The position numbers were made by a program, and so were the translations under genes. Below, piece after piece: positions 1-8,063 of a stretch of 64,000 nucleotides of DNA. This stretch comes from a bacterium (lineage in GTDB: Bacteria; Bacteroidota; Bacteroidia; Bacteroidales; Muribaculaceae): assembly GCA_004563195.1 (NCBI GenBank), contig SFTJ01000003.1:1-64000 (forward strand). Reading direction: 5' to 3'. The notes under the pieces are model-generated. The model made no database searches. It saw only the letters and a program-made list of their open reading frames with translations, and was not told the origin of the DNA. The stretch's first letter is position 1; every line of letters begins with the position of its first letter.

Positions 1-1
1 T

Positions 2-1483
2 CTCGTGCCCAAAAGGCTGAAAGGTATTACGAAGTTTATAGATGATGGCGGTTATTTCCCAAACTCTATCATTATCAATTTTGCCAACCCATCTGATGAG
101 TTAAAAACAACATTTGACTTTATTCATAAAGAGGACAATTCCAATTGTGAATTCGGATTGCTCAATATTCCTAACGCATATGGAATTGCGTATATAATAG
201 ATGGGCAGCATCGTGTATATGGATATGCGAATTCAGCATATAAAGATGAACATACCATACCTGTAGTTGCTTTTGACAACATACCGTCAGAAGAGCAACT
301 ACAAATCTTTATGGATATTAACGAAAATCAAAAGGCTGTTAGTCCCAGTTTACGACTCGATTTAGAGGAGGACCTATACTGGCATGCAGACCGATTAGAT
401 TCAAAAATGAAAGCTTTGCGTTCTTCAATTATTAAGAACTTGGGGAATAATTCCAACAATATTCTTTACAATATGATTTCTATAGGCGAAGACCCTTCTA
501 AGTTAAAATTTAAACCTTTTGACGAAGCGCTTAAGAAGTCATGTTTAATCCCAAAAGCCACTGCAACACAATGGACTTGCAACACAGATGTATGTATCTA
601 CAACATTAATGAAACAAATGTTGATAAGGCCATGAAAGAATCACGTAAGAAAATAACTCAGTTTATCGACAGCACTTATAGTATTGCAGACAAAATTATG
701 GAGGAACAAACCAAGAATGATTTCCTTTTTTCAAACAGAGGAACTTTTGCATTCATTTCATTAATTGGATCACTACATGCATTCCTAATTCAAACAAATG
801 CTATTCAGACATCCTCTTCTATCCAAGATAGGATTAAGGCTATTGAACCTTACATTGAACATTTATCAATTTCTCTTAACAATCTCTCGGATGAAGACAA
901 CAGAACAATAAAGGGCGTGTTAGGACAAGGTGGCGACACATTTTGGCTTCGTTCATATCAAAATATTATAAACAAGCAATTCCCGGATTATTGTCCATCA
1001 GAATTGACGGAATGGAAAGAAACTCAAGACCAATCAATTCAACAAGAAGGACAGAAAAAGAAAAAAGACATTAGGGAGCAGCTTCAAAAAATTGTATTCG
1101 TCCTACTAAAAAAGGTATTTGGCAATAAATGGAATAAAAATCGTGAAATTGCATTAATTGCCAACACCGTTAAGAAAAGAATTCTTGACGAATTTGGAGA
1201 TAACGAAGACTTTGACGAGGACGATTACGATTGGACGGAATATGTCGAGATTTCTGAATATAAGGAAATTATCAGCAAGAACTTTAGCAATCCGGAATTT
1301 GAAAAAGCCTTTGCCATTAATCTCGGAATGAATTTCAGGTCGAAGGCGGATAAACTTAATTGGATGAGTCTTATTACAGAAACAAAAGGGAAAAAGGTTC
1401 AATCTCTAACTCGTTCAGACATTAACAAATTAGAGATAATTAATGGACACCTTGAAAAATTTATGCCTGAGAAAAATGTATAA
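2..1483 (+). CDS. DGQHR-domain protein (DndB-like), 5' truncated by window edge
   Basis: The frame is already open at the left edge, so the N-terminus is missing; a GTG at 5 is only an internal candidate start. The DGQHR signature lies near residue 66 of the visible 492 residues. It is followed by a phenylalanine/isoleucine-rich stretch and the INENQKAV segment typical of DGQHR proteins. Known members include DndB of the phosphorothioate DNA modification system and DpdB of the 7-deazaguanine system, and the fold is related to ParB-like nucleases. The second half is lysine- and acid-rich with no motif I recognise. The stop overlaps the next gene, a DEAH helicase, by 8 bp if that gene starts at 1476, which suggests translational coupling. 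The exact role (modification regulator, nuclease or defence sensor) cannot be told from sequence alone. The family call is fairly sure; the function is inference. Confidence 0.75.
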   Translation, partial: LVPKRLKGITKFIDDGGYFPNSIIINFANPSDELKTTFDFIHKEDNSNCEFGLLNIPNAYGIAYIIDGQHRVYGYANSAYKDEHTIPVVAFDNIPSEEQLQIFMDINENQKAVSPSLRLDLEEDLYWHADRLDSKMKALRSSIIKNLGNNSNNILYNMISIGEDPSKLKFKPFDEALKKSCLIPKATATQWTCNTDVCIYNINETNVDKAMKESRKKITQFIDSTYSIADKIMEEQTKNDFLFSNRGTFAFISLIGSLHAFLIQTNAIQTSSSIQDRIKAIEPYIEHLSISLNNLSDEDNRTIKGVLGQGGDTFWLRSYQNIINKQFPDYCPSELTEWKETQDQSIQQEGQKKKKDIREQLQKIVFVLLKKVFGNKWNKNREIALIANTVKKRILDEFGDNEDFDEDDYDWTEYVEISEYKEIISKNFSNPEFEKAFAINLGMNFRSKADKLNWMSLITETKGKKVQSLTRSDINKLEIINGHLEKFMPEKNV

Positions 1484-2900
1484 AGAAATCGTTAGAATTG
1501 ATAATTCCCTTCGGTCCTACCAACAAGAAGCAAAAGAATCAATTTTTGCTGCTTGGGATGAATGCGATAATGTAATGTTTCAGATGCCAACTGGAACAGG
1601 CAAGACACGCCTTTTCACATCTATTATTAGTGATATCAAGGTTTGGGGGGTCATCTACAACACAGATGCAAAAGTCTTAATTATTGCACACCGCATAGAG
1701 CTCATCGAGCAAATCAGCGAAAGCCTAAAGAAATATAAGGTTAACCATGGAATTATCGCAGGCGGCAAAGATAGGAACCTCCGTCCTGAAGTCCAAGTAG
1801 CCTCTATTCAAACAATTACTCACCGCTCAAATGCAGATGTAGCTAAAAGCTTAGCGGTAGATTTTGTAATAATTGATGAAGCGCATCACTCTGCCGCAAA
1901 TTCTTACAAAAAGCTTTGGGCACTCTATCCAAACGCAAAAAAACTCGGTGTAACAGCTACACCATGGAGAATGAATCATTTGGGCTTTTCTTCCATTTAC
2001 AACAAACTTATCGTTTCTAACTCGATAAAACAATTTATTTCAGAAGGCTGGCTTGCGCCATATAGCTATTACTCAATCAACGATAATAGTAAAACCCATC
2101 AAGATATCACTTCAATTAAAGAGTTCGACGTTGAGGGTGATTACAAAATATCTGCACTTGAGAAAGTTATGGACAAAGGCTCTATTAGGGCAAATCTTTT
2201 GGATAGTTATCTAAAACTCGCAAAAGGCAAAAAAGGTATTATCTATTCTGTAAGCCGTAAACATAGTGACCACATATGTGAAGAATTTAGGTCAGTCGGG
2301 ATTAATATTGTCCGTATAGATAGCGAAACTCCACGAGATGAGCGTCGCCTTTATGTGCAACGTTTTAAAGCTGGCCATATCGATATCATTGTAAATGTAG
2401 ACATTTTCTCTGAAGGGTTTGACTGCCCTGATATAGAGTTTATTCAACTTGCAAGACCCACAAAATCATTGGTTAAGTACTTGCAACAAGTTGGCCGTGG
2501 TCTGAGGCCTACAGCAGGCAAAACAAAATGCATCATTCTCGATAACATAGGCGCACATTTAGAATTCGAACTTCCCGACTCTGACAGAACTTGGGAAGAG
2601 GAATTTGTTGGCACAATTATCCATAGTACGAAGAAAAAATCTAATAATCGATTCGTAGATATTCCAAAAGAGCGGTCCTTTGAAGAGGGTTCCGAAGAAT
2701 TATTATTGATTGAAGACATCGAAATAAATAGTGACATCAATCAAGAGCAAAAAGAATCCTACATTTGGACTCAAAAAGATGATGACTTATTGGCAACATT
2801 GTATTCTGAGCGTAAATGTCCAATTGAAATTATATCTACTGTATTCAATATCGAAGAACCCATTATCTTAAAAAGATTAGAAGAGCTCAACATCCTTTAA
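1476..2900 (+). CDS. DEAD/DEAH-box superfamily 2 helicase with C-terminal HTH-like tail
   Basis: This is a superfamily 2 helicase of the restriction-enzyme Res/RAD3-like type. Walker A reads MPTGTGKT. The DEAH box is followed by a second histidine (DEAHH). Motif III is VTATPWR, and motif VI is QQVGRGLRP near the end of the second RecA lobe. The last ~50 residues (from about WTQKDDDLL) look like a small helix-turn-helix of sigma-region-4 type; this is a visual impression. The frame is open from an ATG at 1443. I prefer the ATG at 1476, which overlaps the upstream stop by 8 bp and precedes the conserved LRSYQQEA region that begins such helicases. It probably forms an operon with the DGQHR gene. 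A helicase beside a DndB-like protein suggests a DNA modification or phage-defence module, but no methylase or nuclease partner is visible here. Confidence 0.85.
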   Translation: MYKEIVRIDNSLRSYQQEAKESIFAAWDECDNVMFQMPTGTGKTRLFTSIISDIKVWGVIYNTDAKVLIIAHRIELIEQISESLKKYKVNHGIIAGGKDRNLRPEVQVASIQTITHRSNADVAKSLAVDFVIIDEAHHSAANSYKKLWALYPNAKKLGVTATPWRMNHLGFSSIYNKLIVSNSIKQFISEGWLAPYSYYSINDNSKTHQDITSIKEFDVEGDYKISALEKVMDKGSIRANLLDSYLKLAKGKKGIIYSVSRKHSDHICEEFRSVGINIVRIDSETPRDERRLYVQRFKAGHIDIIVNVDIFSEGFDCPDIEFIQLARPTKSLVKYLQQVGRGLRPTAGKTKCIILDNIGAHLEFELPDSDRTWEEEFVGTIIHSTKKKSNNRFVDIPKERSFEEGSEELLLIEDIEINSDINQEQKESYIWTQKDDDLLATLYSERKCPIEIISTVFNIEEPIILKRLEELNIL

Positions 2901-2992
2901 ACAAGTAAAATATCCCCGGCATATGTTCTTATACAAAAAAATTGTGGACCAATCAACCCCTGACTTTGACAATGGGTCACCCAAATCAGAAA

Positions 2993-3870
2993 TTAGAGGG
3001 GGAGTAGGGGCTGGAGTTGACGCTGCTCCTCTGTCATGAGCATGATGCGAGTGTCCTGTGTGCCGTCGGGGAGCGCCACCGTAACTGTTGATATGGTCTT
3101 GGCGATGTCGAGTGCCTTGTCGACACTGAGGTGAATGCCAAGCGTGCACAGCAGACGCTCGAGTTCCTTATAGAGCTTGTAGGCAACAAAACAGATGCAT
3201 ATGTGGGCCTCAATGCGGCGCTCTGTGAAGTGGAAAATTGGACGGGCTTCAAGTGAGCCTTTGGTGATGCGAAATGCGCGTTCCACGACCCACAGTCCGT
3301 GATATTGCTCTATGACGTCGGTTGCCGGCAGGTCGGTGTTGGTCACGTAGCTTTTCAGCCCGTCCCACCTCGCGTCGTGTTCGATTTTGGCTTCGTCGAT
3401 GCTCACTATGACATCGTTCTCTATAGTGAGGAACTTGTTGTAGCCGCGCTGATTGATGTTCTTCTTGCTGATGCGCCCCGATGCATAGGCCTTGTGAAGG
3501 CGCTTTATGCCTCGCTCTCGGTTGTGCCGATCCTTGGTGGCTCGTTCGTCGGAGTAGCTGATGATGATGCGCTCATCGCCGTTTATTGCCGTTTCGTTCA
3601 GCTTTCGGCTGTCTTTTTCGAGGGCCAGAACCCAGTCTCTGTGAGCGAGAATCGCTGTACAAAGTCATCGATTATCGGGATAAATGTGCGCCCCTCATAT
3701 TGCGAGCCGTTGAAAATGTTGTATGATAGAGGATAGCCGTCGCGACTGACAAGCAGCCCGAGAACTATTTGCGATTCCGCTGTTTTCCCATCCTTTGAGA
3801 AGCCTGGACTACGTAGCACATCCTCCCGGGCTATGCCGATTTTGGTTCTTCTTGAACAAGATGAATGGGC
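2993..3870 (-). pseudogene. Decayed IS1634-family transposase
   Basis: Two minus-strand pieces join into one transposase. The upstream piece (about 3598-3860) contains GFSKDGK and the segment QIVLGLLVSRDGYPLSYNIF, typical of the DDE core of IS1634-type (IS4 superfamily) enzymes. The downstream piece (about 3610 down to 2993) carries RGYNKFL, VSIDE and DGLKSYVTNT, then the C-terminal signature EAHICICFVAYKLYKELER. A frame change with probable loss of about 30 residues lies near 3600-3630, after ETGFWP. The N-terminal third is absent: upstream of about 3870 the reading frame loses any similarity. It sits directly after the DGQHR-helicase pair. I could not see clear terminal inverted repeats, so the element ends are unknown. 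It cannot make an active protein. Confidence 0.8.
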
Positions 3871-3930
3871 TGTAAATAAGCATGTTATGCTATTGTTTTA
3901 GCCTCAAGGGTGGGCGAAGGCGGGTGGGGT

Positions 3931-4353
3931 TTAGCGATTGTCTATTGTGGCGATGTAGCGTAGGTTTAGTTGGTCGAAGAGTTGGTTGAGTGCGAGGGCT
4001 ACGGAGATTACCGGGGCGTTGGAGAGAACCATCCAGCCCGATGTGTCGCTTCGATAGCAGTTGGAGTTTGTGCTACGGCGCACAAGTCGGTAGCCGTATT
4101 TGCCTTTCCGAACCCAAACGTCGGCGGTGTCGATTTTCTCGAACCCAATCAAGCGACCAAGCGCCACAAGTGTGTCAAAAATGCTCGATTCGTCTATCAC
4201 AATCCCCTCTTTGTTGCGGATGATAAGGCGATTACGCATATAGTCAGTGCCACCGGCTATGGTGCGCGACTTGATTATTTTGTTCTCTTCTGAGCGCAGT
4301 TCGCTATACAATTCGCTCATGGTTTTGATTCTTATCGGTAATTCTTTGTCCAT
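3931..4353 (-). CDS. Hypothetical protein, 140 residues
   Basis: I do not recognise this family. The frame is open up to 4413 through a TTG codon, but the ATG at 4353 (MDKELPIRI) is the better start; it is preceded by an AT-rich leader as usual in Bacteroidetes. The protein has no signal peptide and no membrane segment. It contains a lysine/glutamate-rich helix near the N-terminus and a tryptophan/tyrosine-containing middle (DVWVRKGKYGYRLVRR) that could be a winged or beta-rich domain. It lies about 70 bp downstream of the SNF2 helicase on the same strand, so the two may be co-transcribed. Composition is similar to the neighbours, and the absence of stops over 140 codons supports a real gene. 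Function unknown. Confidence 0.55.
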   Translation of the reverse strand: MDKELPIRIKTMSELYSELRSEENKIIKSRTIAGGTDYMRNRLIIRNKEGIVIDESSIFDTLVALGRLIGFEKIDTADVWVRKGKYGYRLVRRSTNSNCYRSDTSGWMVLSNAPVISVALALNQLFDQLNLRYIATIDNR

Positions 4354-4420
4354 AATAAAAACATATTTTTGCCGTTCATCAATAGAAATTTTGCTTTCGC
4401 GGGCGGCCGTCAATCGTGGG

Positions 4421-7135
4421 CTATTTTATTGATTGAAAGAGTTTTGAGAACACATTTAGCATTTGTTCTACGGTTTCTTTGTTTGGAACGGGGATGTTGA
4501 GGCTGGTGTGGCCTTCGGCGTCGGTCTTTACGAGGCTGTCGACGAGTTGCTTGGTGGCTTGTGGCGACTGTAGTGTTTGCGCCAATCCGCTGATGAATGA
4601 TATCCCTTGCGCCACGAGTTGCTGTGGCTCCACTGTGGCATCGCTTCCTCGCGGTACGGTGCTGTCGGCATTGGCGCTATCATTGCTGCCGGCATCGGAG
4701 GCGGCGGCATCGCTGTGGGTGGGCTTGTGCTCTTCGATATTGTCGCTTATGCAGTCGTAATAGCTGTCGGAGATGTCTTCATCGTCGTATTGTTCGTCGT
4801 CGAAATAATCATCTTCGTAGCCATAGTAGAATTCATCGTTGTCGTAATCATCTTCGTCTTCGAAGAGATAGCCTTCCAATGGTGATTCTTCATCGAAATA
4901 ATCATCTTGGGCTGGCTTAGATGACGAGATGTGGCTATGCTGAGTGCTTTCGTTGGCTGCGGATTTGCTCTTATGCCGGGCGGGTGTCTCTGCAGAGTCG
5001 ATTGCCTCTGCTGTTGTTGTGGTGGCGATATCGGTTTCTTTTTCTTCGGTGAGGTCGTCGAGCGCAGTTATAATCTGCTTGAATCGGTCTTCGCCGGCAA
5101 AGATGGTGTCTTCGCCGCCGTCGAGCACGCCGCTGAACATGTTTTGCTTGAAGCGCAATTTGTCAATCATGCGCTCTTCGATGGTGTCTTTCGACACGAG
5201 ATTGATTACCTGAACGCCGTTTTTCTGGCCGTAGCGATAGATGCGCCCAATGCGCTGCTCGAGCACCGCGGGATTCCACGGTAGGTCGAGATTGATGATG
5301 AGCGATGCCGACTGCAAGTTGAGGCCCGTGCTACCGGCGTCAGTGGAGATAAACACGCGACATTCGGCATCGTTCTTGAAGCGCTCGGTCATCATGCCGC
5401 GCTTGTGTGAGGGCACTCCGCCGTGCAGAAATTCGTGCTCCACGCCGCGCTTGTCGAGGTCTTGTGCAAGCAATCGTGCCATGCGCTCCCATTGGCTGAA
5501 AACCACCACTTTGCTATCGCCCGACTGCAACATCTCGTCGATAATGTTCATGGCTTCGCCTATTTTCACGTCGTGGCGGGTGGTCTGGTCGAGCACATAG
5601 GTGCTGTCGCTCACCATACGCATTATGTTGAGACACAGCAGCAATCGGCGGCGGTCCGATTCGCTCAAAAAGTGTTGATGGTGCCATTTATGTATCAGGC
5701 GAGCCACTGTCTCCTTATTTTCCTCATGGATGTCCATCTGTTGCGGTGTCATAGTCACGAGCATGGTCATATCTTGGCGTTCGGGCAACTGAAGCGCCAC
5801 ATCCACCTTGCGGCGGCGAATGAGGCGTTCTGCGGCTTGCCGGCCCACGCTATTGAGATTCTTGTAGCCCACCACTTTTGTAGTGCCGTCGGTGACTATG
5901 CAATTGTGGCGAAATTCGTAGTATGGCCCAAGGCAATATTGGTCGACAAGTTCCATCACCGAATAGAATTCTTCAATCTTATTTTCGAGCGGTGTACCCG
6001 ACAATGCCACCACGTAATGCGAATCGATGCGCCTTGCGGCTGCGGCTATAATGGTATCCCAATTTTTCAAACGTTGCACTTCATCCATAATCACCATATC
6101 CACCGATATGTGTCCCAAGTAGCGCACATCGTTGGCCATAGAGTGATAGGAAACTATCTTGTAGGTGCCGGGCATGCTATACATATGCGCACGCTTGGCG
6201 GCATTGCCTTCCACTATCAGCACATCGGCTCCGGTAAAGCGTTCTATCTCGCTCTTCCACTGATATTTGAGCGACGTGGGACACACCACGAGCACCGACT
6301 CGGCAAAGTGGTGGTGACGAAGCAACTCGGCGGCGCCGATGGCTTGCACCGTCTTGCCGAGACCCATCTCATCGGCTATCAGCGCGCGGCCCTTGGCGAA
6401 GGCAAATTTTACACCATCTTTCTGATATGGGAACAATTTGGTGTTGAGCAGATGGTCGAGTTCTTCATCGCTCATATTTTGGGCTATATCATTGCGGCGG
6501 CAGGCCTCACGCACCTCTATCACATAGCTGAGAGCATCGTCGTAGCATCGAAAAGTGCTGCTGATGGCGTATGCAGCCTCCAGAAACTCCGGAAAAGCGT
6601 TGTAGCAATCGCGGCGCAACACGCCGGCGTCGTCGAAATATCGCTCAGCGAGAGCCTCAAACTGCTCGCGGCATTCATCGCCGAGGCGAATGCACACCTC
6701 GCGCTTGTCGCGATACGACAGATAGACCGATGTATAAGATGGTAATTCGCCACTCACGGCATACTCAGGATGCTTTCGAAGCCATAATTTGAGCGACTCA
6801 AGGTGCTTGCAAGTGCCAAGGCGCGACGTTTTGAAATCGAGGCAAGAACAATAATTCCACTGGCTATCTTCGCCACGATACACCACCTTATAAGTGCGTC
6901 TAGTCTTGTTGTTGCTCACGCGAAACTCGCCCGGAGCATGCTTGGGGTCGACCGCATCGATGGCAAAATACTGCTTCTCGGCAGCCTGACGTCGCAGAGC
7001 CACCTGCCAAGCTTTCAGCGACATTCCTTCAGGCTTCATCGTCTCCGAAACATGCTTTCCGCCGCTCTTTTTTGCATCTTTTTTACCACTATTTTTAGCC
7101 GAATTCACCTTACTTTTAGCGCCAAACTTAGCCAT
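4421..7135 (-). CDS. SWIM zinc finger / SNF2-family helicase
   Basis: A 904-residue SNF2-type ATPase. The N-terminus is lysine-rich. A SWIM zinc finger (CSCLDF...CKHL) follows near residues 90-115. The two-lobed SNF2 motor has Walker A DEMGLGKT, Walker B MDEVQRLKN, motif III LSGTPLENK and motif VI QRIGRIYRYGQ. After the motor comes a strongly acidic, tyrosine/aspartate-rich stretch (about residues 730-800). A predicted helical C-terminal domain rich in Gln/Leu/Val closes the protein, ending FSKLFQSIK. The family remodels protein-DNA or RNA polymerase complexes (RapA-like) or takes part in repair and defence. I chose the ATG at 7135 over the upstream TTG because it starts the typical basic leader. 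The large acidic linker is unusual. The motor assignment is firm; the substrate is unknown. Confidence 0.9.
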   Translation of the reverse strand: MAKFGAKSKVNSAKNSGKKDAKKSGGKHVSETMKPEGMSLKAWQVALRRQAAEKQYFAIDAVDPKHAPGEFRVSNNKTRRTYKVVYRGEDSQWNYCSCLDFKTSRLGTCKHLESLKLWLRKHPEYAVSGELPSYTSVYLSYRDKREVCIRLGDECREQFEALAERYFDDAGVLRRDCYNAFPEFLEAAYAISSTFRCYDDALSYVIEVREACRRNDIAQNMSDEELDHLLNTKLFPYQKDGVKFAFAKGRALIADEMGLGKTVQAIGAAELLRHHHFAESVLVVCPTSLKYQWKSEIERFTGADVLIVEGNAAKRAHMYSMPGTYKIVSYHSMANDVRYLGHISVDMVIMDEVQRLKNWDTIIAAAARRIDSHYVVALSGTPLENKIEEFYSVMELVDQYCLGPYYEFRHNCIVTDGTTKVVGYKNLNSVGRQAAERLIRRRKVDVALQLPERQDMTMLVTMTPQQMDIHEENKETVARLIHKWHHQHFLSESDRRRLLLCLNIMRMVSDSTYVLDQTTRHDVKIGEAMNIIDEMLQSGDSKVVVFSQWERMARLLAQDLDKRGVEHEFLHGGVPSHKRGMMTERFKNDAECRVFISTDAGSTGLNLQSASLIINLDLPWNPAVLEQRIGRIYRYGQKNGVQVINLVSKDTIEERMIDKLRFKQNMFSGVLDGGEDTIFAGEDRFKQIITALDDLTEEKETDIATTTTAEAIDSAETPARHKSKSAANESTQHSHISSSKPAQDDYFDEESPLEGYLFEDEDDYDNDEFYYGYEDDYFDDEQYDDEDISDSYYDCISDNIEEHKPTHSDAAASDAGSNDSANADSTVPRGSDATVEPQQLVAQGISFISGLAQTLQSPQATKQLVDSLVKTDAEGHTSLNIPVPNKETVEQMLNVFSKLFQSIK

Positions 7136-7413
7136 TGCAAAAATCAAAAATTATTCAATAATTCCACGACAGTCGAGATATAAGGCGTTCTCAATAACCC
7201 AAGCAACACACTGTCACTCAGATACTTTACATATCGCAAGAACCTCAAATCCCGCCGTCACAATTTATAAAAACACACACGGCAAAACCACCAAAAACAA
7301 AGTTAACCCATTTCCCCCGAACCGCAAAACATTCCGGGAGAAAAAGATACAGATTATCTAAAAACACCTTGAATTCCCAAAAATCAACACTCCGCTTTCG
7401 GCACAAGAAGATG

Positions 7414-7545
7414 CTATTTGCGAAAATGAGAGCGAATTTTCTCTGCCATTTCTTTCAATGGCAGTTGTGCATAGATGCGCCCGAGTTCACTGACTGCAAA
7501 ACTCTCCCGATATTATTGCATGAAATCGAACTCGGTAAATGGCAA
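7414..7545 (-). pseudogene. Transposase N-terminal remnant
   Basis: On the minus strand, from a TTG at 7545, the translation begins LPFTEFDFMQ, meets a stop at 7513-7515, then continues in the same frame ESFAVSELGRIYAQLPLKEM to a stop at 7414-7416. This N-terminal pattern (SELGRIY..LPL..MA) is one I associate with large Bacteroidales IS transposases of the IS1182/IS4-like kind; the family is not secure. It is preceded by the leader copy at 7599-7688 in the right orientation. The single in-frame stop and the early truncation show that it is dead. Confidence 0.45.
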
Positions 7546-7598
7546 TGTTGCCGTAATATCAGATATTTTTCGTAACTTCACATGAAGAAAATTTTAAA

Positions 7599-7688
7599 TA
7601 ATTACCCCCCAAATTAGCCCGTGATGGGTTCATCGGGGGTTCTTTGTAAAGTTACAAAATATCTATGATATTGACAAACAATTAGTTG
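7599..7688 (-). repeat. IS leader repeat, copy A (inverted partner at 22948-23032)
   Basis: Read on the minus strand, this ~90 bp runs from CAACTAATTGTTT through TACAAAG, then CCCCGATGAACCCATCACGG and GCTAATT to GGTAATT. The same order, with scattered mismatches, occurs on the plus strand at 22948-23032. Here it lies just upstream of a decayed transposase start, so it is probably the 5' end of an insertion sequence. Confidence 0.6.
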
Positions 7689-7856
7689 CCTATTAAATGA
7701 ATACCCCTATCTTACGGCTTTTCTCCATCTTATTTCTCATACTTGGCTTGCAATCTCGTTTTTTCCTAGGGCACCTGTTTTTGGTTTTTGCTTTGGCGAC
7801 GGATTCTTATTTGCGGATGGGTTTCGGGAAACAATAACCGACGCCGAAAAAGCAAA

Positions 7857-7929
7857 TGCGTAAAATTTACACCACAAAGATATATGTAAATTTTCAATCT
7901 ACAAAATTTTTTTGTGTAAATTTTACGCA
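7857..7929. repeat. 16-bp perfect inverted repeat with 41-nt spacer
   Basis: TGCGTAAAATTTACAC at 7857-7872 is repeated exactly as its reverse complement at 7914-7929. The spacer holds further GTAAATTTT/AAAATTT-type half-sites (about 7886 and 7902). It could be an extruding cruciform, a multi-site operator, or the ends of a tiny mobile element. No gene starts immediately next to it: fcl ends at 8064 on the minus strand. Confidence 0.7.
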
Positions 7930-7961
7930 ATAATGCTGTTTTTTATCAATTCTGCCCTTGA

Positions 7962-8049
7962 AGCGTGCCCGAGCGAGTATATTGGAGCAAGGTCCCGAAA
8001 AGCCTCCTCTCAGCCGACGCGCCACTTTGTAGCGCGCTCGGGCGAGTAT
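7962..8049. repeat. Pair of 19-bp imperfect direct repeats
   Basis: AGCGTGCCCGAGCGAGTAT at 7962-7980 and AGCGCGCTCGGGCGAGTAT at 8031-8049 match at 16 of 19 positions. Both are GC-rich and partly palindromic and lie just 3' of fcl. The core resembles the GCCCGAGC...GAGTGGC part of the REP-like element at 58 kb. The rest of 7136-8063 shows no gene beyond the IS debris and the inverted repeat. Confidence 0.45.
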
Positions 8050-8063
8050 ACGAGAGCTATTTA

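Noticed and set aside
5423..6745. A 440-codon plus-strand ORF over the SNF2 helicase gene
   Set aside because: It is antisense to clear helicase motifs, has a histidine/alanine-rich composition typical of shadow frames, and has no recognisable domain.
7369..7575. 68-codon plus-strand ORF
   Set aside because: It is antisense to the transposase remnant and has no features of its own.
7857..7929. Phase-variable invertible promoter
   Set aside because: The spacer is only 41 bp, far shorter than known Bacteroides invertible promoter segments, and no gene starts next to it.
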